Source: Deferribacteres bacterium
Lineage (GTDB): Bacteria > Chrysiogenota > Deferribacteres > Deferribacterales > Geovibrionaceae
DNA: 64,000 bases
Direction: 5' to 3'
NCBI GenBank assembly: GCA_023395255.1
Contig: JAEWZN010000010.1
Location: 248,001 to 312,000 of the forward strand
Of this stretch, positions 9,451 to 17,716 are shown piece after piece (positions within the stretch are counted from its first letter, which is position 1; each line of letters starts with the position of its first letter). The notes under the pieces are model-generated. The model was not told the origin of the DNA. It saw only the letters and a program-made list of their open reading frames with translations, and made no database searches. Made by a program: the position numbers and the translations under genes.

Positions 9451-10807
9451 CGATGATACATCCCTGTGCTACGGCATGAAGCGGGTTCTTTCAGGCAGAT
9501 ATTCCGTTTCCACCACTTTTTCCTCTGAGGAGGCTTTCGAGTACCTGAATACAGAAAGCTGCAGTCTTATTCTGCTGGATTACAGGCTGGGCTCGGAGAA
9601 CGGTCTTGATGTTCTGGAAAAAATAAAGGAGCTCTCTCCGTCGGTTCCCGTGGTTATGTTGACAGCTTTCGGCACAAGCGATACGGTGCTTGACTCGTTT
9701 AAACTGGGAGCGGCGGATTTCCTTGTGAAACCTGTTGATTATGAAGAGCTTACCGCCTGCATAGAAAAGTATGCCCGCCCTGAACAAATATCCTGCGGGG
9801 AGGATGCGCTTCCTGTGGAGGAGAACGGCGAAACAGGCTCCGCCTTTGTGGGCTCATCACGCAAGATCCGTGATGTGTTCAAGCTGATCGCAACGGTTGC
9901 CAATTCCAACACTCCTGTGTTCATAACCGGTGAGAGCGGAACGGGCAAAGAACTGATAGCCGGTCTTGTTCATGAACGGAGCCACCGCAGGGACAAACCT
10001 TTTGTGGTGATTAACTGCGCGGCTATCCCCCGTGAGCTTCTTGAGAGCGAGCTTTTCGGCTATGTAAAAGGAGCGTTCACCGGAGCCCACCAGGACAGGA
10101 CAGGGAAATTCGAGGCCGCTCACACCGGAACCCTTTTTCTGGACGAGATAGGCGAACTGCCTGTTGAACTCCAATCGAAGATGCTGAGGGTGCTCCAGAA
10201 CGGCACAGTGGAGAAGCTGGGTTCGAACAAACCTGTTCATGTGGATGTCCGCATTGTTTCCGCCACAAACAGGAACATCGCGGAACTCATTGCCGCCGGA
10301 GAATTTCGTTCCGATCTGTTTTACAGACTTAATGTTGTGGACATAAAGCTGCCGCCCCTGAGGGAAAGAACGGATGACATACCGCAGCTTGCCGCATTCT
10401 TCACTGCGAAATATGCCCGTGAGGCTGGTAAAAGCATCTGCTGCATAGACAGGGCGGTGGTTGATATATTCAGGGCTTATCCTTGGCCGGGAAATATCAG
10501 GGAGATGCAGAACGTTATCAAAAAAGCTGTGATACTTTCCTCTTCAAACAGAATAACCGAGTCGGATATTCAGCTTGCTGGACTGGAAGCTGAAAAGCCG
10601 GAAAACATATTCGCAGCCGTATCAGAATATTTTTTCACCAAATTCCCGTCCGATACCCTTAACAGCAGCGTGGAGGAGCTTGAGAAAATACTCATTGAGA
10701 GAAGCCTGCTTAAAAATTCAAATCACCTCACTCACACTGCTGAGGAGCTTGGAATAACCAGAGTGACCCTGAACGCAAAAATGAAAAAATACGGCATAAA
10801 TATTTAA
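9428..10807 (+). CDS. arrR: NtrC-family sigma-54-dependent response regulator of the arr locus
   Basis: Three domains in order. The receiver (1-120) has the acidic pocket IDDD and phospho-aspartate 51 in LLDYRLG. The AAA+ domain (about 145-370) has Walker A GESGTGKE, the sigma-54 contact loop GAFTGA and Walker B LFLDEIGELP. The C-terminal Fis-type helix-turn-helix reads HLTHTAEELGITRVTLNAKMKKYG. It is translationally coupled to the kinase. Its presence explains the sigma-54 promoter and the paired dyads between this gene and arrA: the obvious model is that the phosphorylated protein binds the dyads and opens the arrA promoter. Confidence 0.9.
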   Translation: MKKILIIDDDTSLCYGMKRVLSGRYSVSTTFSSEEAFEYLNTESCSLILLDYRLGSENGLDVLEKIKELSPSVPVVMLTAFGTSDTVLDSFKLGAADFLVKPVDYEELTACIEKYARPEQISCGEDALPVEENGETGSAFVGSSRKIRDVFKLIATVANSNTPVFITGESGTGKELIAGLVHERSHRRDKPFVVINCAAIPRELLESELFGYVKGAFTGAHQDRTGKFEAAHTGTLFLDEIGELPVELQSKMLRVLQNGTVEKLGSNKPVHVDVRIVSATNRNIAELIAAGEFRSDLFYRLNVVDIKLPPLRERTDDIPQLAAFFTAKYAREAGKSICCIDRAVVDIFRAYPWPGNIREMQNVIKKAVILSSSNRITESDIQLAGLEAEKPENIFAAVSEYFFTKFPSDTLNSSVEELEKILIERSLLKNSNHLTHTAEELGITRVTLNAKMKKYGINI

Positions 10808-10816
10808 CATTTATTT

Positions 10817-10852
10817 GTATAGTTTCTATACAGAGTTGTATAGAAACTATAC
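10817..10852. promoter_or_regulatory. Paired dyads upstream of arrA, probable activator binding sites (UAS)
   Basis: Two 15-bp elements, GTATAGTTTCTATAC (10817-10831) and GTATAGAAACTATAC (10838-10852), are each palindromic (GTATAG-N3-CTATAC) and are also reverse complements of each other. Their centres are 21 bp apart, two DNA turns, and lie roughly 75-95 bp before the -12 element at 10917. This is the classical geometry of an NtrC-type upstream activating sequence. An alternative reading as an arrR terminator is weaker because the 15-bp stem is AT-rich and has no T tract after it. Confidence 0.8.
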
Positions 10853-10903
10853 TTAGATGCGTCTAATTATCCTTTTTTATCAATAGTTTATGGCGATAAA
10901 GTA

Positions 10904-10920
10904 TGGCATCCGTTTTGCAT
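10904..10920 (+). promoter_or_regulatory. Sigma-54 (-24/-12) promoter of arrAB
   Basis: TGGCATCCGTTTTGCAT matches the RpoN consensus TGGCAC-N5-TTGCW with one mismatch and the required 10-base gap between GG and GC. It lies 37 bases before the arrA start and downstream of the paired dyads. Confidence 0.85.
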
Positions 10921-10956
10921 TAAACGATTTAGTTCAGTTTAACTAAGGAGGAACGG

Positions 10957-13488
10957 ATGCGTATAAGCAGAAGGAATTTTATTAAAGCTTCCGCCGCCGC
11001 AGGTGCCATAGCCGCGGTGGGCTGCGGTGTTTCCGGCAACGCCCTTGCCCCGGCAAAAGGCGAAAAGAAAATAGGCGAGGCTCCCGGCAAATGGATCTCC
11101 ACATCCTGTCAGGGCTGTACCACATGGGACCCCATACAGATTTTTGTTCAGGACGGAAGAGCCGTAAAGGTACGCGGTAACCCCAACAGCAAATCAAACG
11201 AAGGGACATGCTGTCCCAGAGCACACCTCATTCTTCAGCAGGTTTATGATCCCGACAGGGTTAAAGTACCCATGAAGAGGACTAACCCCAAAAAAGGGAG
11301 AGGCGTTGATCCCAAATTTGTTCCCATCTCATGGGACGAGGCTCTCAACACCATTGCGGATAAAATGATGGAGCTGCGCAACAAAGGCGAGGCTCACAAA
11401 TACATGCTGAACCGCGGACGTTACACGCACATGAACGTTCTGCTTTATGATGCGATGACAAAAATATACGGTTCTCCCAACAATATAAGCCACTCATCTA
11501 TCTGTGCCGAGGCTGAGAAATCCGGCGCATTCTTCACAGAAGGCCTCTGGGACTACCGCGATTACGATATGATCAATACCAAGTTCATGCTGATCTGGGG
11601 TCTTGATCCTCTCAGTTCAAACCGTCAGGTTCCCTACACAATTAAAATGTTCGGTGAAGTGCTTGACCGTGCCAAGGTTGTGGTGGTTGATCCCAAAATG
11701 AACGGCTCGTCTGCAAAAGCGCATGACTGGCTTCCGGTTCTTCCCGGTGAGGACGGAGCGCTTGCTGTTGCCATGGCTCACGTTATACTCACTGAGGGTC
11801 TTTGGTATAAAGAGTATGTCGGTGACTTCACCGATGGCGTAAACCGCTTTAAAAAGGGTGAAACCGTTTCGGAAGACACATTTAAAGAGATCCAGACCAA
11901 CGGTCTTGTTAAATGGTGGAACATTGAGCTTAAAGACAAAACTCCCGAATGGGCTGAGAAACTCTGCGGTATTCCCGCCTCCAAGATTTACCAGACGGCA
12001 AGGGATATGGCAAAAGCAGCTCCCAACGTTGTGGTTTGGCTTGGGCCGGGTGCGGCTATGCACGTCAGAGGAACATACTCTGCTATGGCTGTTCACGCTC
12101 TCAGCGGACTCATGGGCAGCAGCGACAACATAGGCGGACATATGGCGGGAGCCAAAATTCTCGGCAACGGTCTCCAGAAGCTTGATGACTACCTTGATGA
12201 AACCGCCAAGAAAAAGAATAAGAAGATAGACCAGAGGGGAACACTGAAATTTCCCGCAATGGCCAGCGGTAAGCCCGGCTCAGGAGTTATCACCAACAAC
12301 CTGCCTGATGCCATAATGGCTAAAGATCCGTATGATATAAAAATGGGTCTCGGCTATATGAATAACTTCCCCTTCTCCGGCACAGGTGCTCAGAGATGGG
12401 AAAAGATGTTCACTGAGAACGAAATCTTCTATGTCCATCTCACAACCCATGCCTCAGAGCTTACAATGTTTGCTGACATTGTTCTGCCCGCAACCCAGTC
12501 CGCTGCCGAAAAATGGGCATACCTGAAAAACAAAGGCGGTCAGTTCAGCTACAGCACTATTCTTCAGCCTGTTATCAAGCCTGTGTGGGACTGTAAGGAT
12601 GATGAAACTGAAATCCCTTATCTTCTGGCGAAAAAATTTGCCGAAAGAGGTTTCACTAAGCTTCTTGAGTTCTACACCAATGAGTTTAAGGATGTTGAAA
12701 CTGGCAAACTTCCCGAAAACGAGAAAGAATTTGCCGTAAATGCAGTGAAATACTACACCCAGCCCGCATGGGCAAATACAGATCCCGCGCAGGGTGATGT
12801 AATCGGCTCATGGGAAAAATTTAAAGAGGTCGGCGTATGGAACTCTGCTCCTTACAAATTCAAAGGGCGCTGGGGCAAATACAAAACCGCAACGCAGAAA
12901 TTTGAGTTTTACAGTGAAACGCTTAAAAAAGCTCTCAATGAGCATGCAGCAAACAACAAGGTTGATGTGGACAAGGTTCTTGAAGCCTGCAACTACGAGG
13001 CCAGAGGCGAAAAAGCATTTGTACCGCACTATGAATCACCCTTCCGCTACGGCAGCAGAGAAGAATATCCCTTCACGTTCATTGACCACAAGTCAAGGCT
13101 GAACAGGGAAGGAAGAAGCGCCAACTGTACATGGTACATGGAGTTCAAGAAGGTTGATGCGGGCGATGCAAGCTGGGAGGACGTTCTCAAGATGAACCCT
13201 GCGGATGCTCAGAAACTCGGCATCGCTGACGGCGGAACGGCAAAAATATCTTCCGTGTCCGGCACATTCCTCACCAAGGTGCGCTACTGGGAGGGGATAC
13301 GCCCCGGAACAGTGGCAAAGGCTTACGGTCAGGGTCATTGGGCATACGGCAAGGTAGCTTCCAAGAAGTTCGGTAAAGAGGCTTACACGTTTAACAACAA
13401 TGAGCTCATCCCCGCCGACTACGACAGGCTCACCGGAGCGACAGCAAGAAACGGCGGTCTTTGCGGCGTCAAAATCGAGAAGGCGTAA
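10957..13488 (+). CDS. arrA: Respiratory arsenate reductase, molybdopterin catalytic subunit
   Basis: An 843-residue DMSO-reductase-family enzyme with a Tat signal (RISRRNFIK). It reduces arsenate to arsenite in the periplasm as the end of an anaerobic electron chain. The arsenate-site residues known from the Shewanella ANA-3 enzyme recur at a constant offset of ten: R155 and Y156 (NRGRYTH), H179-S180 and Mo-ligand C183 (ISHSSIC), K188 and Y200. The C-terminal GQGHWAYG and DRLTGA blocks also fit ArrA. Unusually, the N-terminal cluster motif reads C51-X2-C54-X3-D58-X27-C86: aspartate replaces the third cysteine, and an additional cysteine is at 85. GGAGG precedes the ATG; arrB follows after 11 bases. 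Confidence 0.96.
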   Translation: MRISRRNFIKASAAAGAIAAVGCGVSGNALAPAKGEKKIGEAPGKWISTSCQGCTTWDPIQIFVQDGRAVKVRGNPNSKSNEGTCCPRAHLILQQVYDPDRVKVPMKRTNPKKGRGVDPKFVPISWDEALNTIADKMMELRNKGEAHKYMLNRGRYTHMNVLLYDAMTKIYGSPNNISHSSICAEAEKSGAFFTEGLWDYRDYDMINTKFMLIWGLDPLSSNRQVPYTIKMFGEVLDRAKVVVVDPKMNGSSAKAHDWLPVLPGEDGALAVAMAHVILTEGLWYKEYVGDFTDGVNRFKKGETVSEDTFKEIQTNGLVKWWNIELKDKTPEWAEKLCGIPASKIYQTARDMAKAAPNVVVWLGPGAAMHVRGTYSAMAVHALSGLMGSSDNIGGHMAGAKILGNGLQKLDDYLDETAKKKNKKIDQRGTLKFPAMASGKPGSGVITNNLPDAIMAKDPYDIKMGLGYMNNFPFSGTGAQRWEKMFTENEIFYVHLTTHASELTMFADIVLPATQSAAEKWAYLKNKGGQFSYSTILQPVIKPVWDCKDDETEIPYLLAKKFAERGFTKLLEFYTNEFKDVETGKLPENEKEFAVNAVKYYTQPAWANTDPAQGDVIGSWEKFKEVGVWNSAPYKFKGRWGKYKTATQKFEFYSETLKKALNEHAANNKVDVDKVLEACNYEARGEKAFVPHYESPFRYGSREEYPFTFIDHKSRLNREGRSANCTWYMEFKKVDAGDASWEDVLKMNPADAQKLGIADGGTAKISSVSGTFLTKVRYWEGIRPGTVAKAYGQGHWAYGKVASKKFGKEAYTFNNNELIPADYDRLTGATARNGGLCGVKIEKA

Positions 13489-13499
13489 GGAGGTAGAAA

Positions 13500-14255
13500 A
13501 TGGCTCAATACTGTATGGTAATAGATCTTCAGAAATGTGCGGGATGCGGAGCTTGCGGAATCGCCTGCAAGACGGAAAACAATACTCCCGACAGAAAAAA
13601 CGGACAGACCTTCAACTGGGCTGACTATATGATCAAAATGGAAGGCAGGTTCCCTAACGTTAGTTTTGCTGCTGTTCCGGTACTCTGCAACCACTGCTCA
13701 AACGCAGCATGCGTTGAGGCGTGCCCTGTTGAACCTAAGGCTATGTTCAAAACGCCCGAAGGCATAACTATGCACAATGATGAGCGCTGCATCGGCTGCC
13801 GTTCCTGCCAGATAGCGTGCCCCTACAGCGCGGAGGATGTGGAAGCTGAAAAGGCGGAGTACAGCGTAATCAGCTTCAACTTTGACGGTGAGGACGTGCA
13901 TTCGGCATACACTTCTAAAGCTGCGGTAATTCCCGGAGCAACTGCAAGCGGTGCTGAAACTGCAAAGAAAACAGGCGGGCTTCCCCCTTATAAAACCAAC
14001 TACTCGCATCCTGAGTATGAAGCTGTGCGCAGAGCGGGTGTTACTGAGAAGTGCTACCTCTGTCACCACAGGCTTATGGTCAATGAAAAACCATGGTGTG
14101 TGAAATCCTGCCCGTCAGGAGCAAGGGTTGTGGGTGATAAAAACGACCCTAAAAGCGAAGTCAGCAAGCTTCTTGCAAAATATCCTTCCATGGTGCTCAA
14201 GCCTGAGGAAGGAACCAAGCCTAATGTTTACTACATAAGAAAGTTTAAAGTGTAG
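13500..14255 (+). CDS. arrB: Respiratory arsenate reductase, iron-sulfur subunit
   Basis: The 251-residue protein has four ferredoxin-type cysteine groups: CAGCGACGIAC (about 15-25), CNHCSNAACVEAC (about 63-75), CIGCRSCQIAC (about 97-107), and CYLCHH with CVKSCPSG (about 185-210). These bind four [4Fe-4S] clusters that pass electrons to ArrA. An insert of about 50 residues lies before the last group, as is usual for ArrB. There is no signal peptide, so it should be co-exported with ArrA by Tat. AAGGAGG precedes the start. No arrC or cymA quinol-oxidising partner is encoded beside it. Confidence 0.95.
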   Translation: MAQYCMVIDLQKCAGCGACGIACKTENNTPDRKNGQTFNWADYMIKMEGRFPNVSFAAVPVLCNHCSNAACVEACPVEPKAMFKTPEGITMHNDERCIGCRSCQIACPYSAEDVEAEKAEYSVISFNFDGEDVHSAYTSKAAVIPGATASGAETAKKTGGLPPYKTNYSHPEYEAVRRAGVTEKCYLCHHRLMVNEKPWCVKSCPSGARVVGDKNDPKSEVSKLLAKYPSMVLKPEEGTKPNVYYIRKFKV

Positions 14256-14284
14256 CGCGCTTGCTGCGCTTTGAATAAACCGGC

Positions 14285-14306
14285 GGCGGAGGGGCATCCC
14301 TCCGCC
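14285..14306 (+). other. Strong hairpin between arrB and arrD
   Basis: GGCGGAGGG and CCCTCCGCC form a perfect 9-bp stem with loop GCAT. There is no T tract, so it could attenuate or stabilise the transcript between the enzyme and chaperone genes rather than terminate it fully. Confidence 0.6.
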
Positions 14307-14341
14307 ATTATTTGAATTTATTTTTTTACAACGGAGTGAAT

Positions 14342-14956
14342 ATGGAAACGAAATTCCCCGAAACGGCAGATATTAAAACCGAAATTTACAGGCTCTTTGC
14401 CCTGTGTTTTTATCCGCCGAAAGAAACAATACTGGAAGAAAAAGCAATCGTTGAATCCTTAGCTTATGCTCTGGATTCGCTTGGAATAAATAAAGAAGCA
14501 GAGGAACTGAAAACGGCTTTTGCTGAAACCGCGGAAGAGGCTCTTGAACTGGATTTCGCAAGGCTGTTTATAGGGCCGTTTGAGCTGCCGTGTCCGCCTT
14601 ACGGTTCTGTCTACCTTGAAAAGGACAGACAGATCATGGGGAAAACAACCATGGACGTTGCGGCTATTTACGAAGCAGCAGGGCTGCATGTGGAAGAGGA
14701 GATGCACGAACCGGCAGATCACATAGCGATCGAACTGGAATTTATGCACCTGACTGATATGCAAATTAAAAACGCAGCGAAAGAGGAGAACACAGAGGAT
14801 GTGGGTACATTGTCCGAGCTCAGGAGAATGTTTGAGGGGTCATATTTCCTCCCGTTTGCATCAAAGTTTGCTGATGCAGTAGCTGAAAACGCCGAAACCG
14901 CATTTTATAAAACGGTCGGAAAAGCGCTTAAAAAATTTACCGCTTCCAAGATATAA
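14342..14956 (+). CDS. arrD: TorD/DmsD-family chaperone for the arsenate reductase
   Basis: An all-helical 204-residue protein of the TorD family, cytoplasmic maturation factors that hold the Tat signal of molybdoenzymes until cofactor insertion. The family block is visible: ARLFIGPFELPCPPYGSVYLE (split here as residues about 75-95) and EPADHIAIELEFMHL (about 122-136, the characteristic PDH-I-x-E-LEFM motif). The start at 14342 is favoured by GGAG seven to eight bases upstream; an upstream in-frame ATG lacks this. It follows arrAB, so ArrA is the likely client. Confidence 0.88.
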   Translation: METKFPETADIKTEIYRLFALCFYPPKETILEEKAIVESLAYALDSLGINKEAEELKTAFAETAEEALELDFARLFIGPFELPCPPYGSVYLEKDRQIMGKTTMDVAAIYEAAGLHVEEEMHEPADHIAIELEFMHLTDMQIKNAAKEENTEDVGTLSELRRMFEGSYFLPFASKFADAVAENAETAFYKTVGKALKKFTASKI

Positions 14957-14983
14957 CAACCGACAGGGTCTTCCCTCCATATT

Positions 14984-15024
14984 CCTGCCCGTTCCTTAAC
15001 CGCAAAAGGGCGGGCAGGTTTTTT
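14984..15024 (+). terminator. Terminator closing the arr operon
   Basis: CCTGCCCG (14984-14991) pairs with CGGGCAGG (15011-15018), followed by six T. It lies 28 bases after the arrD stop. Confidence 0.85.
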
Positions 15025-15027
15025 CGG

Positions 15028-15228
15028 TTATTCTTTTACGATTCCTTCCCGCCATGCATAAACAGCCGCCTGAGTGCGGTCTGTGAGATAAAGTTTGCTG
15101 AGAATATTGCTTACATGGGATTTGACGGTTTTTTCCGAGATATTAAGCCGGGATGCGATAACCATGTTCGAAAGCCCTTCTGCGATGCACTGGAGCACCT
15201 CCATCTCACGCTCGGTCAGATATATCAT
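15028..15228 (-). pseudogene. LuxR/NarL-type DNA-binding domain stub, probable remnant
   Basis: Sixty-six residues make a complete GerE helix-turn-helix (LTEREMEVLQCIAEGLSN, IASRLNISEKTVKSHVSNIL, DRTQAAVYAW) of the kind found at the C-terminus of NarL-type response regulators. A stop codon lies only three codons before the first ATG, and no receiver domain is visible upstream. It is either the tail of a decayed regulator or a rare single-domain regulator. It sits convergent to the arr operon, right after its terminator. Confidence 0.65.
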
Positions 15229-15536
15229 CCGATGTGGCTAAAAAAGCTGTTAAGCCTTTGCACACCGCAGGCGATGCCGATAGCTATAGAGAGAAAAAGT
15301 CAATTATAGGAAGAGTGTTGGTTTGTAAAACGATTTAAGGTCATTAAGCCGAATGAGGAAGAGGAGGCCATATAAAAGCGACCCATACGATCCGGAGATG
15401 AGTTTCTTTTCTCTGGTATAACCAGTGGAGCAACGCACTGGGGTTGCCCAAGTTTAATGATTGCTATTTTGAATAAGTTACTGCAATATTATAAATACGA
15501 TAGCCTGATTTTCCTTATACAGGGTGGAAAGAGCCG
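15229..15536. other. Intergenic stretch, no gene seen
   Basis: These 308 bases have stops in all frames at short intervals and show no tRNA-like, hairpin or repeat structure that I can support. It may hold the promoter of the following two-component pair and decayed sequence of the LuxR-type gene. Confidence 0.5.
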
Positions 15537-16274
15537 ATGATTCGTATTGCGATCTGCGATGACATGCCTGACGATCTGCAAAGCCTTGTTTCCCTGACTG
15601 AGCAGTTTCTGTCCGTAAACGGTCTTGATGCCGAAGTGACAGGGTTTTCCCATCCGGATCAGCTGCTGACGGTCATAGAGACAATGAGCTTTCATCTTTA
15701 TATATTGGACATAGTTATGCCGATGGTCACTGGGCTGGAATTAGGCAGGGAGATTCGCCGCATTGACCGGGAGTCGCAGATTATCTACTCTACCACAGAA
15801 CCTCAGTTTGCCTTGCAGGCATACGCCGCAAGCCCGCTAAACTACCTCATAAAACCAATCGACAGGCAGCAGCTTTTTGACACTCTCGCCCTAGCCGTTT
15901 CCAAGGCAGACCTTGCCGATGGGCAGACTTTTACCGTAAAAACTGCCGACAGCCTGAGGGTAATAAAACTTTCCGGCATAACCTGCTGCGAATACCGCAG
16001 CCACGCCGCAATATTCAGCCTTGCAAACGGAGAGGAGTTTTCCAGCCGCACTTTCAGGGAGAATTTTGCTGAATACTGCGCGCCCATTCTGAATAACAGG
16101 TATTTTCTGCAATGCCACACCTCGTTTGTGATCAACATGCGCAAAGTGGAGCATTTTGCCAAGGAGAGTTTCATCCTTTTCGGCGGCAAAGCGGTTCCCA
16201 TTGCCGCTAAGAGATACCCCGTAGTGCGGGATGCTTATATGGATTACCTCACTGCAAAGGGAGGAAACGGGTGA
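15537..16274 (+). CDS. LytTR-type response regulator (AgrA/VirR/LytR class)
   Basis: A 245-residue protein. The receiver (1-120) has DD near residues 9-10 and phospho-aspartate in YILDIVMP (about 58), and keeps the KPI lysine. The C-terminal LytTR DNA-binding domain (about 135-235) shows CCEYRSHAAIFSL, FLQCHTSFVINMRKVEHF and the closing AAKRYPVVRDAY. The start ATG follows a GGTGGAAAGAG stretch. It overlaps the following kinase by four bases. Such pairs are commonest in Firmicutes; here it stands next to the arr island without a peptide-pheromone gene. Confidence 0.88.
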   Translation: MIRIAICDDMPDDLQSLVSLTEQFLSVNGLDAEVTGFSHPDQLLTVIETMSFHLYILDIVMPMVTGLELGREIRRIDRESQIIYSTTEPQFALQAYAASPLNYLIKPIDRQQLFDTLALAVSKADLADGQTFTVKTADSLRVIKLSGITCCEYRSHAAIFSLANGEEFSSRTFRENFAEYCAPILNNRYFLQCHTSFVINMRKVEHFAKESFILFGGKAVPIAAKRYPVVRDAYMDYLTAKGGNG

Positions 16275-17557
16275 GCGGGCATTTTCCCGACCTTCTGCGG
16301 GCGGTTACAACTGATATTATGCTTATACTTTTGCTCTGCACCATGGCAATGCCGAAGTATAAAAGCAGGGCTGTGTATGTTGCCGCAACGGCGGTCATAC
16401 TGATCGGAAACCTCAGCGCGAATTACTATTTTTACCTTTCAGAGAACTACACCGCAGTGTTTTATGTTGACCTTGCGATGCTTTTTGTAATCGGAATCGC
16501 CCTCAAGCCTCTTTTTACTGACAAAATTATGCAGTGGTGTTTCAGCTATATCACCATGCTCAATATTTATGCCGCTGTGGTGTTTATAAGCTACTCTTTC
16601 CGCAACGTTTTCCCTGATCCGGTTTACGGCAATGTGTATCTACGCCTGATTTTATTTTCAGTTATCATTATAGTTTTCCGTAAATGGGTGTCCAAGCCTT
16701 ACCGCAAGGTGCTGGATTATTGGCACATTTATATATTGCCCACTGCTGCTCTGTTCATTTGTTTTCTGGGGTATTTTTTCGGCGGCGATATTCAGGATAC
16801 GCTGACCGGCAATTACCTGCCGCTTATTTTCCTGATTATCCTTGGTTTGTCTGTGTATATCGCCATCATCCACTCCCTGAAAACAATAACAATGCAATAT
16901 GAGATGCGGGAGGAGAATCAGGCCATGCAGGCGGAACGGGCGTATCTTCAACTGGCGGCAGACGGTATGTCTGAGAGGCTTAAACTCATTGAGGCTGTAT
17001 CAGTACAAAACATCCGCACCGCCCATGACCGCCGCCACTTCAATAATGTACTTCTGGAGCTTTTGGAGCGGGGGCAGACCGATGAGGCCGCGGCGCTGCT
17101 GCGAAGTCAGAACCAGTCAGTGCTGAAAATCAACAGGGTTTACTGCGAAAACCCGGCTGTTAATGCTGCTGTCAGTCACTATGCCAATATTGCGGAACAG
17201 GCGGGTATACAGACGGAAATCAGTCTGGATATTCCCGGCAGTCTGTCTGTGGACACTCTGGAGCTTTCCATGGCGGTTTCAAATCTGCTGGAAAATGCTA
17301 TACAGTCCTGCAAAGGGCTACCTGAGAGTAAAGCTCCTTTTATCCGCTTTATCTGCCGGAGTGTTGGACGGCTGCTGCTGGAAATGGAAAACTCCTGTTC
17401 GGAAGATGCCGCTCTTGATGAAAGCGGTTATCCGGCTGCCATCGGTGAAGACCACGGAATCGGCAGCAAAAGTGTCATTGCTTTTGTAAACAAATATGAT
17501 GGTGAACTGATTTACAAAATAGAAAACGGTGTTTTCCGGGTACGCCTTGCAGTGTAA
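16271..17557 (+). CDS. GHKL-type sensor histidine kinase (AgrC-like)
   Basis: About six membrane helices occupy residues 1-205. A coiled segment (about 205-250) leads to a non-classical histidine box HDRRHFNNVLLELLERG (about 247-263), as in AgrC/CitS-type kinases. The GHKL ATPase follows, with N-box SNLLENAIQSC and G-box DHGIGSKSV (about 395-403). It is coupled by overlap to the LytTR regulator. The ligand is unknown; no AgrB or AgrD homologue is adjacent, so peptide sensing is not supported. Its Firmicute-like architecture suggests acquisition by transfer. Confidence 0.85.
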   Translation: MSGHFPDLLRAVTTDIMLILLLCTMAMPKYKSRAVYVAATAVILIGNLSANYYFYLSENYTAVFYVDLAMLFVIGIALKPLFTDKIMQWCFSYITMLNIYAAVVFISYSFRNVFPDPVYGNVYLRLILFSVIIIVFRKWVSKPYRKVLDYWHIYILPTAALFICFLGYFFGGDIQDTLTGNYLPLIFLIILGLSVYIAIIHSLKTITMQYEMREENQAMQAERAYLQLAADGMSERLKLIEAVSVQNIRTAHDRRHFNNVLLELLERGQTDEAAALLRSQNQSVLKINRVYCENPAVNAAVSHYANIAEQAGIQTEISLDIPGSLSVDTLELSMAVSNLLENAIQSCKGLPESKAPFIRFICRSVGRLLLEMENSCSEDAALDESGYPAAIGEDHGIGSKSVIAFVNKYDGELIYKIENGVFRVRLAV

Positions 17558-17716
17558 AAATATACGGATTTTTAGTTATAAAGAGTAAGTTTCACGCAGT
17601 AAAATTTTTAAGTGTAAAAATGAGTCTTTTAAGCGCATGGGCTTAACTTAACCTTTTTTCGGGATATTCTCAGAACCAAAATTTACAAAATGGCATTGAG
17701 TTGCCGGAGGTTCGAT

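Noticed and set aside
10817..10852. Stem-loop as terminator of arrR
   Set aside because: The stem is AT-rich, has no T tract and is made of two self-palindromic halves at two-turn spacing, which fits an activator site better.
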